A model generated the notes under the pieces. That model searched no databases, was not told the DNA's origin, and was given only the letters and a program-made list of their open reading frames with translations. Made by a program: the position numbers and the translations under genes. From an uncultured Saprospiraceae bacterium (GTDB lineage: Bacteria > Bacteroidota > Bacteroidia > Chitinophagales > Saprospiraceae): a stretch of DNA of 64,000 bases. Location: the NCBI GenBank assembly GCA_937872385.1, contig CALMSO010000024.1, forward strand, positions 51,922-115,921, read 5' to 3'. Numbering within the stretch: the stretch's first letter is position 1; each line of letters starts with the position of its first letter. Positions 1 through 8,829 of this stretch are shown here, piece after piece.

Positions 1-457
1 CGCCAGCCAAGAAAGGGGCATGCAGATAGCGCCGAGCAATTTTTAGAATAAATTCAGCAGCCGGGGCAATGTCACCAGGAAAAACAGCCTGCCCGCTGAA
101 AGTGTAAGGCAATCCTTCCAACTCGAAGCGAATGCCGTCGAAATTGGGCAATTGGGCGCCGAGGGTAATCGGCATAAAAAAATCATTGGACATAATGCCC
201 TGCATCAATTCGAGATTGTAAGCAAAATGCTCATTGTAGGTAGCAAACTCACCAGGCGTGACCGCTCGCAGTTGTGTTGCAGCTACCCAACCTACCAAAT
301 TATCCCATTGGCAGCGCACTTTTACCCATTGCCGGCCTTTGGTCTCTAGCATTTCTACCAGCTCGCCGAACAGCAATTGCGAAGCCATCTCGCTGCTATC
401 CGAGGCGGAGGTGCGCACCGGCACTACACTCAATGGGCAGATTCCATAAGAAGCCAT
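1..457 (-). CDS. NlpC/P60-type cell-wall peptidase, N-terminal part (truncated by window edge)
   Basis: The minus strand is open from an ATG at 457-455 to the window edge (152 codons, no stop), so the gene is cut by the window rather than broken. The N-terminus reads MASYGICPLSVVPVR, followed by SSEMASQLLFGE and VGWVAATQLR, the pattern of the bacterial SH3 domain that precedes the NlpC/P60 cysteine peptidase domain in Bacteroidota YkfC-like endopeptidases. Such enzymes cleave murein peptides (gamma-D-Glu-diamino acid bonds). The catalytic Cys/His region would lie outside the window, so activity cannot be confirmed here. It is divergent from the PorP/SprF gene. Confidence 0.72.
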   Translation of the reverse strand, partial: MASYGICPLSVVPVRTSASDSSEMASQLLFGELVEMLETKGRQWVKVRCQWDNLVGWVAATQLRAVTPGEFATYNEHFAYNLELMQGIMSNDFFMPITLGAQLPNFDGIRFELEGLPYTFSGQAVFPGDIAPAAEFILKIARRYLHAPFLAG

Positions 458-621
458 AATCAATTGAAGTTATACGACGCTATGCCGGTTGCGGGCGCAA
501 ATTTCCGGTGCAAGTGCTGCGTATGGGTTTTTGACTGCTGTTTTCAGGGTGCAAATGTGAACATTATTTCAAAAATAATAAATATCCCTCAAACTCCGTT
601 CAGTTCATACACAAATATCTA

Positions 622-629
622 TAAATTTG
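622..629 (+). promoter_or_regulatory. Candidate -7 element TAAATTTG upstream of the PorP/SprF gene
   Basis: TAAATTTG matches the Bacteroidota TAnnTTTG -7 consensus and lies 60 nt before the ATG at 689. No clear TTG/TTTG element is present about 20 nt upstream, so the call rests on the -7 box alone. Confidence 0.4.
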
Positions 630-688
630 GCGCTTCAGAAAAGCAAAAGCCAGATCATCGGTTCAGAAAATCATATATAATTCCAAAA

Positions 689-1750
689 ATGAAGCAATAT
701 TTATTTTTGCTCGCAACCTTGGCAACCGCCAGCATTAGCTTTGCCCAAGACCAGCACTTCACCCAGTTTTATGCCTCCCCGCTAACGCTGAATCCCGCAT
801 TGTCAGGGGCTTTCGATGGTCGCTATCGGCTATCTTCTATCTACCGCGACCAGTGGCGCAATGTATTGGATAATCCCTATATCACGATGGGCGGTGCCAT
901 AGATATGCGTTTCGGGCTGAATACGCGCCGAAAACGTACCAACGATGCTTTTGGAGCGGGCGTGCAGTTTTTTAGCGACCGAGTACCTTCGATAGAATTT
1001 GCGACCAATCAAATCATGCTGTCGGGCGCATTTCACAAGGCCTTAAATAAAGCGGGCAACCAGTTTTTGAGCGGTGGGGCACAAGTAGGTATTGGGCAAC
1101 GCAACATCAACTACGAGCGTATCAACTTCGCCGACCAGTTCAACGGCACCGATGGTTTTACCGACCCGACCCGAGAAATACTGCCGGAAAATAATTTTTC
1201 TTACGGAGACTTGTCCATTGGCTTGAATTATACCTATGCGCCTAAGCGCGCTGTAGGCGTTTTTATCGGCGGGGCTATTCATCATATCAACGAGCCAGAA
1301 CTCAGTTTTTTCATCAACCGGGGGCGCCGCGAGGGCGTGCAGTTTGAAAGCACCAATCGCCTGCTGCGCAAATATACCGGTCATTTTGCTTTGCAAATAC
1401 CTATGGGCGAGCGCGTGCAACTGCTGCCGCGGGCCTTGGTGTATGCGCAAGGGGCACACGTAGCGGCTAATGTAGGTTCTAATATTCGTTTTTTGCTCAG
1501 TGAATTCGGGGGCACGGCTATGCACATCGGTGGCTGGGCACGCCCGGTGCGCAATCAGGACCGCACTTTCGCCATGGATGCGGCAGTGGTCATGCTGGGC
1601 TTGGAGGTCAATAATTTTCTCATTGGATTTAGCTACGATGCCAATTTGGGGTATCTCAACAACCTCAATCGCCGCCAAGGAGCCTTCGAGATTTCCATCG
1701 CTTTGCTAGGGCAATACGAGAACGAGACCGTGCTGTGTCCGAGTTTTTGA
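689..1750 (+). CDS. T9SS-associated outer-membrane protein, PorP/SprF family
   Basis: 353 aa. Residues 1-20 (MKQYLFLLATLATASISFAQ) form a signal peptide, which fixes the start although the frame is open about 300 nt further upstream. The mature N-terminus DQHFTQFYASPLTLNPALSG is the hallmark of the PorP/SprF family, and the remainder is alternating beta-strand sequence typical of an outer-membrane barrel. Family members take part in type IX secretion and gliding, often in lineage-expanded paralogues next to large adhesins. No large partner adhesin or OmpA-type PorE gene is adjacent, so this looks like a stand-alone paralogue, and whether it serves the core T9SS is unknown. Confidence 0.9.
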   Translation: MKQYLFLLATLATASISFAQDQHFTQFYASPLTLNPALSGAFDGRYRLSSIYRDQWRNVLDNPYITMGGAIDMRFGLNTRRKRTNDAFGAGVQFFSDRVPSIEFATNQIMLSGAFHKALNKAGNQFLSGGAQVGIGQRNINYERINFADQFNGTDGFTDPTREILPENNFSYGDLSIGLNYTYAPKRAVGVFIGGAIHHINEPELSFFINRGRREGVQFESTNRLLRKYTGHFALQIPMGERVQLLPRALVYAQGAHVAANVGSNIRFLLSEFGGTAMHIGGWARPVRNQDRTFAMDAAVVMLGLEVNNFLIGFSYDANLGYLNNLNRRQGAFEISIALLGQYENETVLCPSF

Positions 1751-1815
1751 ATTTGAATTTAAAAAATATAAAAGTGTAAAAAGCTGATTTATAGTTATTT
1801 AAAACAAAAAGTAAT

Positions 1816-2757
1816 TCATTCCATCAGCCCACGGCCCTCTTTTTTGATTTTGCCCTCCTTGTGGAGTTGCTTCATGAGTCGGTCGAGGATGCCGTTGATA
1901 AAATCCTTGCTTTTGTCGGTGCTGTACATTTTAGAAATCTCCACAAACTCGTTGAGCGTCACTTTGGTAGGAATGGTCGGGAAATGGAGCAATTCGCAGA
2001 GTGCCATTTTGAGCATAATCATATCAAGCACGGCCACGCGCTCGGCGTCCCAATTTTTGAGGGTAGGCTCGATGATTTGAAAAAGCTCCTGATCGGATTC
2101 GGTTACAATTTTGAACAATGCTTCGCCAAATTCGACCGTTGTTTCGGCACCGGGGCGATATTCTTCATAAAAATCGCTGGTAGCTGGCAGCGCCTTGATG
2201 GTTTTTTTCATAGCGCCGATGATGAGCGATTCGTCGTCGGTCCAAAGCGGATAATTGTCTTCCAGCAGCTCGTTGAAGGTTTCGCTGTCCATGCAATGGC
2301 GATACAAGGTCAGGAGCATCTGACGGTGGGCATCATTGTCATGGTCTGTATCCGTATTATAGACGTAAGTTTTGTATTCCTCCGATTTGGCAAATTCGGC
2401 GTAGAGGCGCCGGTAGGTATCTTCATCGGTTTTCTCTTCCAGTTTGAATAGCTTAACTAAGCGCTTGAAGCCTTCGTTTCCGCTGAGGGATCGGGTGAGT
2501 TCGTTGGTAGCCAATTTAGAAGAGAAGCGCACGTCCTCGTCGTTGGGCAATAGCTTAGCGGCGCGATTGGCACCATCTTGCCGGGCATATTCGGCGATGC
2601 GTACCAATTGCAACAAGCAAAACAGATACAGTTCAAATGATTCTCGGACGTTGTTGCGATATTGCCGCAGCGCCTCTTCGTAGCCCAGTTTTTTATCTCT
2701 ACTCATGGAATAGAGCATCTGCATTACTTTTATGCGGACGTTCCTTCTGCTAAGCAT
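1816..2757 (-). CDS. nusB: Transcription antitermination factor NusB (long Bacteroidota form)
   Basis: 313 aa from the ATG at 2757. The frame stays open upstream, but MLSRRNVRIKVMQMLYSM is the conserved NusB N-terminus, so the upstream 51 codons are not counted. NusB binds boxA RNA with S10 (NusE) in rRNA antitermination. Bacteroidota NusB is much longer than the roughly 140-aa E. coli protein because of an inserted N-terminal half. The C-terminal part carries the classic NusB helices (about residues 205-300: LKNWDAERVAVLDMIMLKMA, then LHFPTIPTKVTLNEFVEISK and STDKSKDFINGILDRL). The usual Bacteroidota neighbours (DUF1573, yajC, ybbR) lie about 50 kb away here. Confidence 0.93.
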   Translation of the reverse strand: MLSRRNVRIKVMQMLYSMSRDKKLGYEEALRQYRNNVRESFELYLFCLLQLVRIAEYARQDGANRAAKLLPNDEDVRFSSKLATNELTRSLSGNEGFKRLVKLFKLEEKTDEDTYRRLYAEFAKSEEYKTYVYNTDTDHDNDAHRQMLLTLYRHCMDSETFNELLEDNYPLWTDDESLIIGAMKKTIKALPATSDFYEEYRPGAETTVEFGEALFKIVTESDQELFQIIEPTLKNWDAERVAVLDMIMLKMALCELLHFPTIPTKVTLNEFVEISKMYSTDKSKDFINGILDRLMKQLHKEGKIKKEGRGLME

Positions 2758-2900
2758 GTGGTCAGTTAAACTTCTTTGAATTTCTTGCGGTAATTTTTCA
2801 TCAATGCAAAGAAAGTGTTTTTTTTGTAATAGCCCTATTATATAGAAAAATTCTTGCGCTTTCTGAGTGAGGAATATCTTCGGGGCCTTTACGGCACTAA

Positions 2901-2939
2901 AAAAGCGCATCCGGATGATGGCTTACCGGATGCGCTTTT
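2901..2939 (-). terminator. Strong hairpin terminator, probably bidirectional
   Basis: A perfect 14-bp inverted repeat (AAAAGCGCATCCGG at 2901-2914 and its complement at 2926-2939) encloses an 11-nt loop. The arms end in A/T runs on both sides. It lies 11 nt past the stop codon of the minus-strand DoxX-like gene and insulates it from nusB. Confidence 0.85.
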
Positions 2940-2949
2940 GCCCGCGGCT

Positions 2950-4428
2950 TTAGTTCATGTGCCGCGCTTTTATTTTATCATAAGTGGGCAGTTTTGCATA
3001 ATGCCATTTTTTAATTATTTCACCGTTTTTTAATAATACTACACCAGGATTGGAGCGGATAATGGTTTTTAATAAAATATCATCGGCTACTAAAAACGGA
3101 TAGTCACTTTGAGTAGCAGCCCGGAAGTGTTCGATTTTTTCCGGCGATTCGAAAGCCGTCACGGCGTGTACTTTCAGCCCATCTTTGCGTGCGGCCGCCA
3201 AAACCGGGTTTACCACCTCTTGCCAGCGCTCCACGAAATCTTCGTTCCATTGGAAAGTTTCTTTTTCTTCGGTGCGCTCTTCTACAATGAAGGTTTCGCT
3301 GGGGCGCAGCTCGCCGTTGGGCAAGGTGTCCATGAGGTAAACGGTGTCGCGTATTGTAAAGGATTCCCGGCCAGCGCTTTTGCCATACAGTTTGTGCGAT
3401 ACAATGAAGAAGCTGTAGCCAGGGTCACTGAGCAATGCTTCCGCGTGGCTGATGCCCTCTGCGTCTTCCACGTCAAAATCACTGATTTTGGTGCGTGGTA
3501 TAGCCGGTTCGGATTTGATTTGATCGTATTCCCACTCCTCGCTCGGATAATTTTGAAATTCTTTGAGGAATTGTTCGTAAGGCAATTCTACTACTTTTTT
3601 GGTGTTCTTATTGGTCAGTTTATAAGCCAGCACTGCTACATTAGCGGCAGCTTCTTCTTCGGCTTGTTTGGTCGCGGCTACATTAACGCCTTCTTTGAAA
3701 GGGCGAAAATCTATGACCGGCAGATCCCAGACATAATTGCTGATAGAAAAAAGAACAGAGCCAATGCCGATGACAAACAGCAGCACCGAGCGGCGTACCG
3801 GGCTGAGCAATTGGTGCATATTTTTGTGGCGCAATACAAACAAGATCGCGGGCACCATCAAGAACACGTCCTTGAGGAAGGAAACGCGGGGTTCCAATTT
3901 CAAAAAGTCGCCGAAGCAGCCGCAATCGGTCACTTTCATATTGGTGGCCACGTAGGGGCCCCATTGGCCAAACTGGAAGAAATTGACGCCATCAGGTACA
4001 TAGCCGGTGAGGAAGGTGAAACCAGTCAGAAAAGTAAAAAATGCGACAATCACCAAAAAGACCCAACTGTTGAATTGGTTGCGCGCACCCAGTATTAGCG
4101 CGGCGCCCACCACGATTTCGAGTACAATCATAGTAGTGGAAAAAGTGGGCGCATACTCCGATAGCCAAGGGAAGAGCGGTGCCAAAAACGAAAACCAAGT
4201 ACCTTGAAAAGTGCTGGCGAATTCGGCAAAATATTGCTCCATCTTGTAGGCAGTGCCGAGGGGGTCAATTGCTTTGACGGCACCGGAAAAAATGAAAAGC
4301 GCCCCGCAGAAGTTTTGCAGGTAGCTGAGGAGCCAGTTGGTTGATTTATTTTTATTGCTAAAGCCAACCAGCCCGGTGAGTGCTAAGGCAACGATAGCGA
4401 TGATGAGTACGAGTAGTCCGAGCGTCAT
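2950..4428 (-). CDS. DoxX-like membrane protein with thioredoxin-like C-terminal domain (BT_3928 family)
   Basis: 492 aa. The N-terminal half has about six hydrophobic segments (near residues 2-20, 38-55, 95-118, 122-147, 185-203 and 213-232), including the DoxX/MauE-like stretch FCGALFIFSGAVKAIDPLG. The C-terminal part (about 380-492) resembles a thioredoxin fold lacking a CxxC pair, ending in NPGVVLLKNGEIIKKWH. This matches the conserved Bacteroidota 'BT_3928 family', for which no reaction is established; a role in envelope redox or electron flow is only suggested by the DoxX/MauE relation. It lies 12 nt downstream of the DUF1599 gene, a pairing conserved in Bacteroidota, usually with tpiA next, which is absent here. 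Confidence 0.85.
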   Translation of the reverse strand: MTLGLLVLIIAIVALALTGLVGFSNKNKSTNWLLSYLQNFCGALFIFSGAVKAIDPLGTAYKMEQYFAEFASTFQGTWFSFLAPLFPWLSEYAPTFSTTMIVLEIVVGAALILGARNQFNSWVFLVIVAFFTFLTGFTFLTGYVPDGVNFFQFGQWGPYVATNMKVTDCGCFGDFLKLEPRVSFLKDVFLMVPAILFVLRHKNMHQLLSPVRRSVLLFVIGIGSVLFSISNYVWDLPVIDFRPFKEGVNVAATKQAEEEAAANVAVLAYKLTNKNTKKVVELPYEQFLKEFQNYPSEEWEYDQIKSEPAIPRTKISDFDVEDAEGISHAEALLSDPGYSFFIVSHKLYGKSAGRESFTIRDTVYLMDTLPNGELRPSETFIVEERTEEKETFQWNEDFVERWQEVVNPVLAAARKDGLKVHAVTAFESPEKIEHFRAATQSDYPFLVADDILLKTIIRSNPGVVLLKNGEIIKKWHYAKLPTYDKIKARHMN

Positions 4429-4440
4429 AATGCGTATTTT

Positions 4441-5073
4441 TTATAGCTGATAATCAGTTGTTTGTGATTCTTTTTCGTACAATTTGATGAGCGCAAAGAT
4501 AGCATAATTTATGATGTCGAGATAATTAGCATCCAAGCCTTCCGAAATTTCGGTTTGTCCATTGTTATCTTCGATTTGCTTGATGCGCAGCAGCTTCATC
4601 AGGATGAGGTCGGTCATAGAGCTGACGCGCATTTCTCGCCACACCTCGCCATAGTCGTGGTTTTTGGCTATCATCAGGGCGCGGGCCTGCTCCAATTGTT
4701 GCCCAAACAGGGTAGTAGCCTCGGCGGCCTCGAGTTCGAGCGGAGCGCTCACAGGCAGGTGCAACTGGATGAGTGCCAAGGCACTATAATTGACCAACCC
4801 GATAAATTCAGATTCAATAGAATCGCCAATTTTTTGTATTTGCTTCTCTTCGATGCTGCGAATACGGCGCGCTTTGATAAAAAGCTGATCGGTAAGCGAA
4901 GTGGTGCGCAGAATACGCCAGGCAGTGCCGTAGTCCTTATTTTTTTGTAGGAAAAGATTTTGGCAAATCTGTACAATGCGATCGTATTGCTCCAGTGTTT
5001 TTTCCACTTCCCGTTTCGGTTTAGCGACAAATATACTCATCGTTTGTGGTTTCTCCGGATAATTTTTGTCCAT
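4441..5073 (-). CDS. DUF1599 domain protein with internal duplication
   Basis: 210 aa from the ATG at 5073; an alternative start at 5040 (MSIFVAK) would remove 11 residues and cannot be excluded. The protein consists of two related halves, each with the motif KN(K/H)DYG followed by WR and (S/L)(S/M)TD and a R(R/I)xxIE segment (about residues 45-85 and 133-175). This is the DUF1599 (nucleotide-modification-associated) repeat. Its function in the phylum is not established. It forms an apparent two-gene operon with the DoxX-like gene and diverges from the EamA transporter. Confidence 0.82.
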   Translation of the reverse strand: MDKNYPEKPQTMSIFVAKPKREVEKTLEQYDRIVQICQNLFLQKNKDYGTAWRILRTTSLTDQLFIKARRIRSIEEKQIQKIGDSIESEFIGLVNYSALALIQLHLPVSAPLELEAAEATTLFGQQLEQARALMIAKNHDYGEVWREMRVSSMTDLILMKLLRIKQIEDNNGQTEISEGLDANYLDIINYAIFALIKLYEKESQTTDYQL

Positions 5074-5096
5074 AATATTGTAAAAACAGAAAACCT

Positions 5097-5125
5097 TGCG
5101 GTGTAGAATAAGTCTGCTATTTTTG
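5097..5125 (+). promoter_or_regulatory. Bacteroidota-type promoter for the EamA transporter gene
   Basis: TTG at 5097-5099 and TATTTTTG at 5118-5125 are separated by 18 nt and lie 25 nt before the ATG at 5150. The -7 box is a full match to TAnnTTTG, and the spacing is slightly short of the usual 19-21 nt. Confidence 0.55.
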
Positions 5126-5149
5126 TCTCGCCAAGAAAAAGGGCCGTCT

Positions 5150-6025
5150 ATGCTATATCTACTGCTTTCCATTCTGAGTTCTACTGCTATTATCCTGATT
5201 TTCAGGCTATTTCCGCGTTATAGCGTGCATACTTTTCAGGCTATTGTGTTCAATTATTTGACCTGTTTCGTCTGCGGCTGGCTGGCTTTAGGCACCTTTC
5301 CGGTCACGCGTACTACTTTGCAAGTGGACTGGCTGCCTTATTCCTTGCTATTAGGCGCGGTCTTTATTTTTACCTTCAATATCACGGCGCGCACCGTGCA
5401 GCATTTTGGCGTCACGATTACTTCGGTCATGCAACGGATGTCGCTGCTGATTGTAGTGCCTTTTGCCATTATAACTTATCAAGAGCCTTTGCCTTGGCTC
5501 AAGGCGGCGGGACTGTTGCTTGCCTTACCGGCAATTGTTTGTACCAATTTGCCCGACAAAACACCTTCGGCCTTGCCCGTGCAGCGGCGTGGCTGGCTTT
5601 GGTTCTTACCTTTGTTTTTGTGGCTCAACAGTGGTGTGGTGGAGGTGCTGCTGCTGTATGTCGAGCGTCAGACGGCGGGCAATGCCAGTTTATTGTTTAC
5701 GACTTTCATTTTTGGCACGGCGGGGCTGATTGGTTTGCTGTACGTGCTGCCGCAAATATTGGGCGGCCGGATGCGCGTGGAGTGGCGCAATGTATTGGGG
5801 GGGATTTTTCTTGGTGTACCCAATTTCGGTTCTATCTTTTTCATTCTCAAAGCTTTAAATGCTGGCTGGGATGGCTCGGTGGTATTCCCTGTCAATAGTG
5901 TGACCGTGATTGGGCTGTCGGCCCTTTCGGCTTGGCTGCTTTTTGCCGAAAAATTATCAAAAATCAATATCCTCGGCGTGGCCTTAGCCATCATTGCCAT
6001 TGTACTTATTGCCTTAGCAAGATGA
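5150..6025 (+). CDS. EamA/DMT-superfamily transporter
   Basis: 291 aa, almost entirely hydrophobic, with about ten transmembrane helices in two five-helix halves as in EamA drug/metabolite transporters. The start at 5150 (MLYLLLSILSSTAIILIF) puts the first helix at the N-terminus; codons further upstream overlap the promoter. The substrate cannot be read from the sequence. The stop codon overlaps the ATG of yigZ (ATGA), indicating translational coupling. Confidence 0.85.
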   Translation: MLYLLLSILSSTAIILIFRLFPRYSVHTFQAIVFNYLTCFVCGWLALGTFPVTRTTLQVDWLPYSLLLGAVFIFTFNITARTVQHFGVTITSVMQRMSLLIVVPFAIITYQEPLPWLKAAGLLLALPAIVCTNLPDKTPSALPVQRRGWLWFLPLFLWLNSGVVEVLLLYVERQTAGNASLLFTTFIFGTAGLIGLLYVLPQILGGRMRVEWRNVLGGIFLGVPNFGSIFFILKALNAGWDGSVVFPVNSVTVIGLSALSAWLLFAEKLSKINILGVALAIIAIVLIALAR

Positions 6026-6678
6026 AAAAAGACACGTATAAAACGATACAATCGGCGGGCACCGGCGAATTTAAAGACCGGGGCAGCAAGTTTTTGGGCT
6101 ACGCTTTTCCGGTGGCGCATGAAGCAGATTGTCAGGAGCATGTAGATGCCTTGCGCAAAGCCCACCCCAAAGCACGCCATTATTGCTATGCCTATCGCCT
6201 GGGGCTGGATGGGAATCACTTTCGTGCCAATGACGACGGTGAACCCAGCGGCACGGCAGGCCGCCCGATATTGGGGCAGATCGACAGTTTTGAATTGACA
6301 AATGTATTGGTAGTAGTTGTACGCTACTTTGGCGGCACCTTGCTGGGCACTTCGGGTTTGATAAATGCCTACAAACTCGCCGCGGCCGAAGCCCTTCAGC
6401 AGTCCGAAAAAATCGAAAAAACCGTCGCAGAAGTATATCGGCTGGCTTTTGATTATGCTCTGATGAGCCAGGTGATGAACGCCCTGAAAAAGACCGAGAT
6501 AGAAATGATGCAGCAAGATTTTGGTGCTACCGCAGCGGTGGATATTGCCATTCGCCAAAGCGAAACGCTCGAAACCCTGCGCTTGCTCAAGGCGCGCATC
6601 GCCGATTTGCCGATAGAAATGGTGGGCGACGAAACGGTCATTGAAGGCCTGACGCTGACCTGGCAGTACACCCGCTGA
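6022..6678 (+). CDS. yigZ: IMPACT/YigZ family protein
   Basis: 218 aa. The N-terminal domain (about 1-130) carries the family signature: EFKDRGSKFLGYAFPV, then KARHYCYAYRLG, DDGEPSGTAGRPIL, VVVRYFGGTLLGTSGL and AYKLAAAEAL. The C-terminal 80 residues match the small DUF1949 domain. The family is related to eukaryotic IMPACT and thought to act near translation; its biochemical role in bacteria is unresolved. It starts inside the stop codon of the EamA gene. Confidence 0.93.
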   Translation: MKKDTYKTIQSAGTGEFKDRGSKFLGYAFPVAHEADCQEHVDALRKAHPKARHYCYAYRLGLDGNHFRANDDGEPSGTAGRPILGQIDSFELTNVLVVVVRYFGGTLLGTSGLINAYKLAAAEALQQSEKIEKTVAEVYRLAFDYALMSQVMNALKKTEIEMMQQDFGATAAVDIAIRQSETLETLRLLKARIADLPIEMVGDETVIEGLTLTWQYTR

Positions 6679-6679
6679 T

Positions 6680-7027
6680 TCAGCCGCCCGCTTTTTTGGC
6701 TTGTGTGTAGCCGGCTTCCGCCAATAGCGCCAGCACCTTGTCGCGGTGGTCGCCTTGCAAAATAATGTTGCCGTCTTTGGCAGCCCCGCCCACGCTAAGT
6801 TTGGTTTTCAATAGTTTAGCGAGTTCTTTTAAATCGGTTTCCGTTCCGACAAAACCCTTGATGACGGTCGCTTCCTTTCCGCCGCGTTGCTTACGATCGA
6901 GCCAGATGCGCAGCGCCTGCCGGGCCGGCTCCAATGTCACCGCATCTTCCACCGGTTCCGTCTCCCAGGTAAAATCCGGATCAGTAGAGAAAACAATGCC
7001 ATCCCGGTTGTTTTTTTTCTTTTTCAT
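6680..7027 (-). CDS. SUI1/eIF1-like translation initiation protein (YciH type)
   Basis: 115 aa. The core (about residues 40-110) reads RIWLDRKQRGGKEATVIKGF, then LKELAKLLKTKLSVGGAAKD and GNIILQGDHRDKVLALLAEA, the SUI1 fold with its basic loop and the GG-K-G element. Bacterial YciH homologues are thought to influence start-codon fidelity. It converges on yigZ with only one base between the two stop codons. A 62-bp repeat begins 29 nt upstream of its start and recurs at the gamma-carbonic anhydrase gene. Confidence 0.92.
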   Translation of the reverse strand: MKKKKNNRDGIVFSTDPDFTWETEPVEDAVTLEPARQALRIWLDRKQRGGKEATVIKGFVGTETDLKELAKLLKTKLSVGGAAKDGNIILQGDHRDKVLALLAEAGYTQAKKAGG

Positions 7028-7055
7028 TTCCGTTGTTATTTACTATAGTTTATAC

Positions 7056-7117
7056 GCAACAAATGTCCGGTTTTCATTTTAAAAACGCTATATTTATATC
7101 ACTTTTGTTATCAATCT
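7056..7117. repeat. 62-bp intergenic direct repeat, copy 1
   Basis: Matches 8830-8891 with three mismatches. Each copy starts with GCAACAAATG and its core ends with CTTTTGTTA, giving inverted AACAAA/TTTGTT ends. It sits 28 nt from the SUI1 start codon, on the promoter side. Confidence 0.8.
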
Positions 7118-7218
7118 TATCAGGCTATTAAGCTATAAGTAATAGCGTTTCCGATTTCTAAAAATTTGGAAGCAGTTTGAGTTAATTAATTCAAGCTGCT
7201 TCCCCAAATTATTCAACA

Positions 7219-8136
7219 ATGATACGATACATTACGCTCGTTTTTGTTCTACTTCATGTGAACATCCATTGTAGCAATGCCCAACTCTGGGCAAACCCTG
7301 AGAATCGCTGGCACGTAAATATTAATTGTCTCGGCCCACAACCTTTTGGTGGTTTCGAGGTTCGTGCTTACTTTCTGAAAGATACTTTAAAGCAAAACGG
7401 AGAGGTCTATTTGCAAATGCATGAAACGTTGGATACAACATTTCAAACATCTACACCTACAGGCACATATTATCGGGAGGAAGATAATAAAGTGTACTTA
7501 TTAGCGCTGGGGCAGCCGGAAAGATTAATTTATGATTTTAATTTGACAACCGGAGATACCCTCACTATTGATGTTGGTTTTTTCCAGCTACTAATTAAAG
7601 TTGTTTCAATGGACTCAGTCATCCTGAGAGATGGCACTAAACGTAAACGCCTTACAATACAACAGGACAGTCCATTTGCATATGAAACTGCCTTTTGGGT
7701 AGAGGGTATTGGTAGTAACTTTGCACCCTTGGACACCTGGAGTATGTTTGTTTCTGATTGCGGGAATTCCTTAAGTTGTTTTTATCAGAAGGATAGTCTT
7801 CTTTACAAATTTGATGAAAATTCAATCTGCAATTTAGGGCGACCAATAGGTGATCCTGTCAATGTGCAAGAAATCTCTGCGTTAGCAAGTATAAAAGTTT
7901 TTCCCAATCCGTTTAGTGATGACTTGTACGTAGATGTTGAATTAATGACAGGATTTTCATCAAATCATAATTATACACTCATTATATCAGATGCTCAAGG
8001 GCGGCAGCTATATCAGCACAAATTGAATCAAATAAATAATTTTCGCATTAATACTACCCACTGGCAAAGAGGGGTTTATTTCGTAGCCATCTGGTCAGGA
8101 AATAGAATATTATCCAGAAAACTGCTAAAAAAATGA
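7219..8136 (+). CDS. Secreted protein of unknown function with T9SS type A sorting domain
   Basis: 305 aa. The N-terminus (MIRYITLVFVLLHVNIHCSNA) is a signal peptide. The last 80 residues are a T9SS sorting domain: IKVFPNPFSDDLYVDV, YTLIISDAQGRQLY, NTTHWQRGVYFVAIW and a terminal KLLKK. The middle (about 25-215) matches nothing I recognise. It is short and rich in beta-type sequence with five or more cysteines. By eye the gene is visibly richer in A/T than its neighbours, and it lies between two copies of a 62-bp repeat, so it may be a relatively recent arrival. The cargo is probably displayed on, or released from, the outer membrane. Confidence 0.82.
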   Translation: MIRYITLVFVLLHVNIHCSNAQLWANPENRWHVNINCLGPQPFGGFEVRAYFLKDTLKQNGEVYLQMHETLDTTFQTSTPTGTYYREEDNKVYLLALGQPERLIYDFNLTTGDTLTIDVGFFQLLIKVVSMDSVILRDGTKRKRLTIQQDSPFAYETAFWVEGIGSNFAPLDTWSMFVSDCGNSLSCFYQKDSLLYKFDENSICNLGRPIGDPVNVQEISALASIKVFPNPFSDDLYVDVELMTGFSSNHNYTLIISDAQGRQLYQHKLNQINNFRINTTHWQRGVYFVAIWSGNRILSRKLLKK

Positions 8137-8286
8137 AATATTCATGCGAATCAGGTGTAAAAAAACAACGGTAATACCGGACGAAAGAGAGAATGAGCAG
8201 GCAGAGCAATTCAAATACACAGCCGACAAATTATGCTTAACTGCTGTCTTGATATAAGATAGCCTGTTTATATTATATCAGGCGCT

Positions 8287-8805
8287 TCACTCCTCCCGAA
8301 ACCACCCCGCGTACCGGATGTAAGCATCAGCTATACGCCCGATGGTATCAGCGAATTGCTCAGGGCTGATGGCTTTTACCTTTTTGGCAGGTACGCCCGC
8401 GTAGATGTAGCCTGACTCGCAAAGGGTATTTTCGAGTACCACCGCTCCAGCGGCTATGAGCACATTGCTTTCTACCACGGCATGATCCATGACAATAGCC
8501 CCCATGCCCACCAGCACATTATCGTGCAAAGTGCAGCCGTGCACCAGCGCGCGGTGCCCCACCGACACATTATTACCAATGGTAGTGGCCGCCCGCTCGA
8601 AGGTGCCGTGTATCACCGCGCCATCCTGAATATTGACTTTATTGCCTATCCGAATGCTATTGACATCGCCGCGTACCACCGCCTGGAACCAGACGCTACA
8701 GTCATCGCCCATCACTAAATCCCCAATCAACGTAGCATTTTCGGCGAAAAAACAGTTTGCACCCCACTGCGGCGTATATCCGCGCACACTTTTAATTAAT
8801 GCCAT
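8287..8805 (-). CDS. Gamma-carbonic anhydrase family protein (left-handed beta-helix hexapeptide repeats)
   Basis: 172 aa, the usual length for the family. Hexapeptide turns are evident (FFAENATLIGDLVMGDDCSV, VVRGDVNSIRIGNKVNIQDG). The three expected zinc-binding histidines are present in AVIHGTF and VGHRALVHGC. RGD-N-I-R-I-G and QDG are family hallmarks. Many such proteins (YrdA/PaaY type) have not been shown to hydrate CO2, so activity is uncertain. It stands alone; the second copy of the 62-bp repeat is directly upstream. Confidence 0.92.
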   Translation of the reverse strand: MALIKSVRGYTPQWGANCFFAENATLIGDLVMGDDCSVWFQAVVRGDVNSIRIGNKVNIQDGAVIHGTFERAATTIGNNVSVGHRALVHGCTLHDNVLVGMGAIVMDHAVVESNVLIAAGAVVLENTLCESGYIYAGVPAKKVKAISPEQFADTIGRIADAYIRYAGWFREE

Positions 8806-8829
8806 GGCGTAATTTTTTTGATTTTATAG

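Noticed and set aside
1043..1678. 211-codon open frame antisense to the PorP/SprF gene
   Set aside because: Shadow of a recognised gene; no motif or plausible start signal.
3109..4098. 329-codon open frame antisense to the DoxX-like gene
   Set aside because: The opposite strand encodes a conserved family with a signature membrane domain; this frame shows no domain or signal.
5668..6558. 296-codon open frame antisense to the EamA and yigZ genes
   Set aside because: It spans two well-supported genes on the other strand and has no family resemblance.
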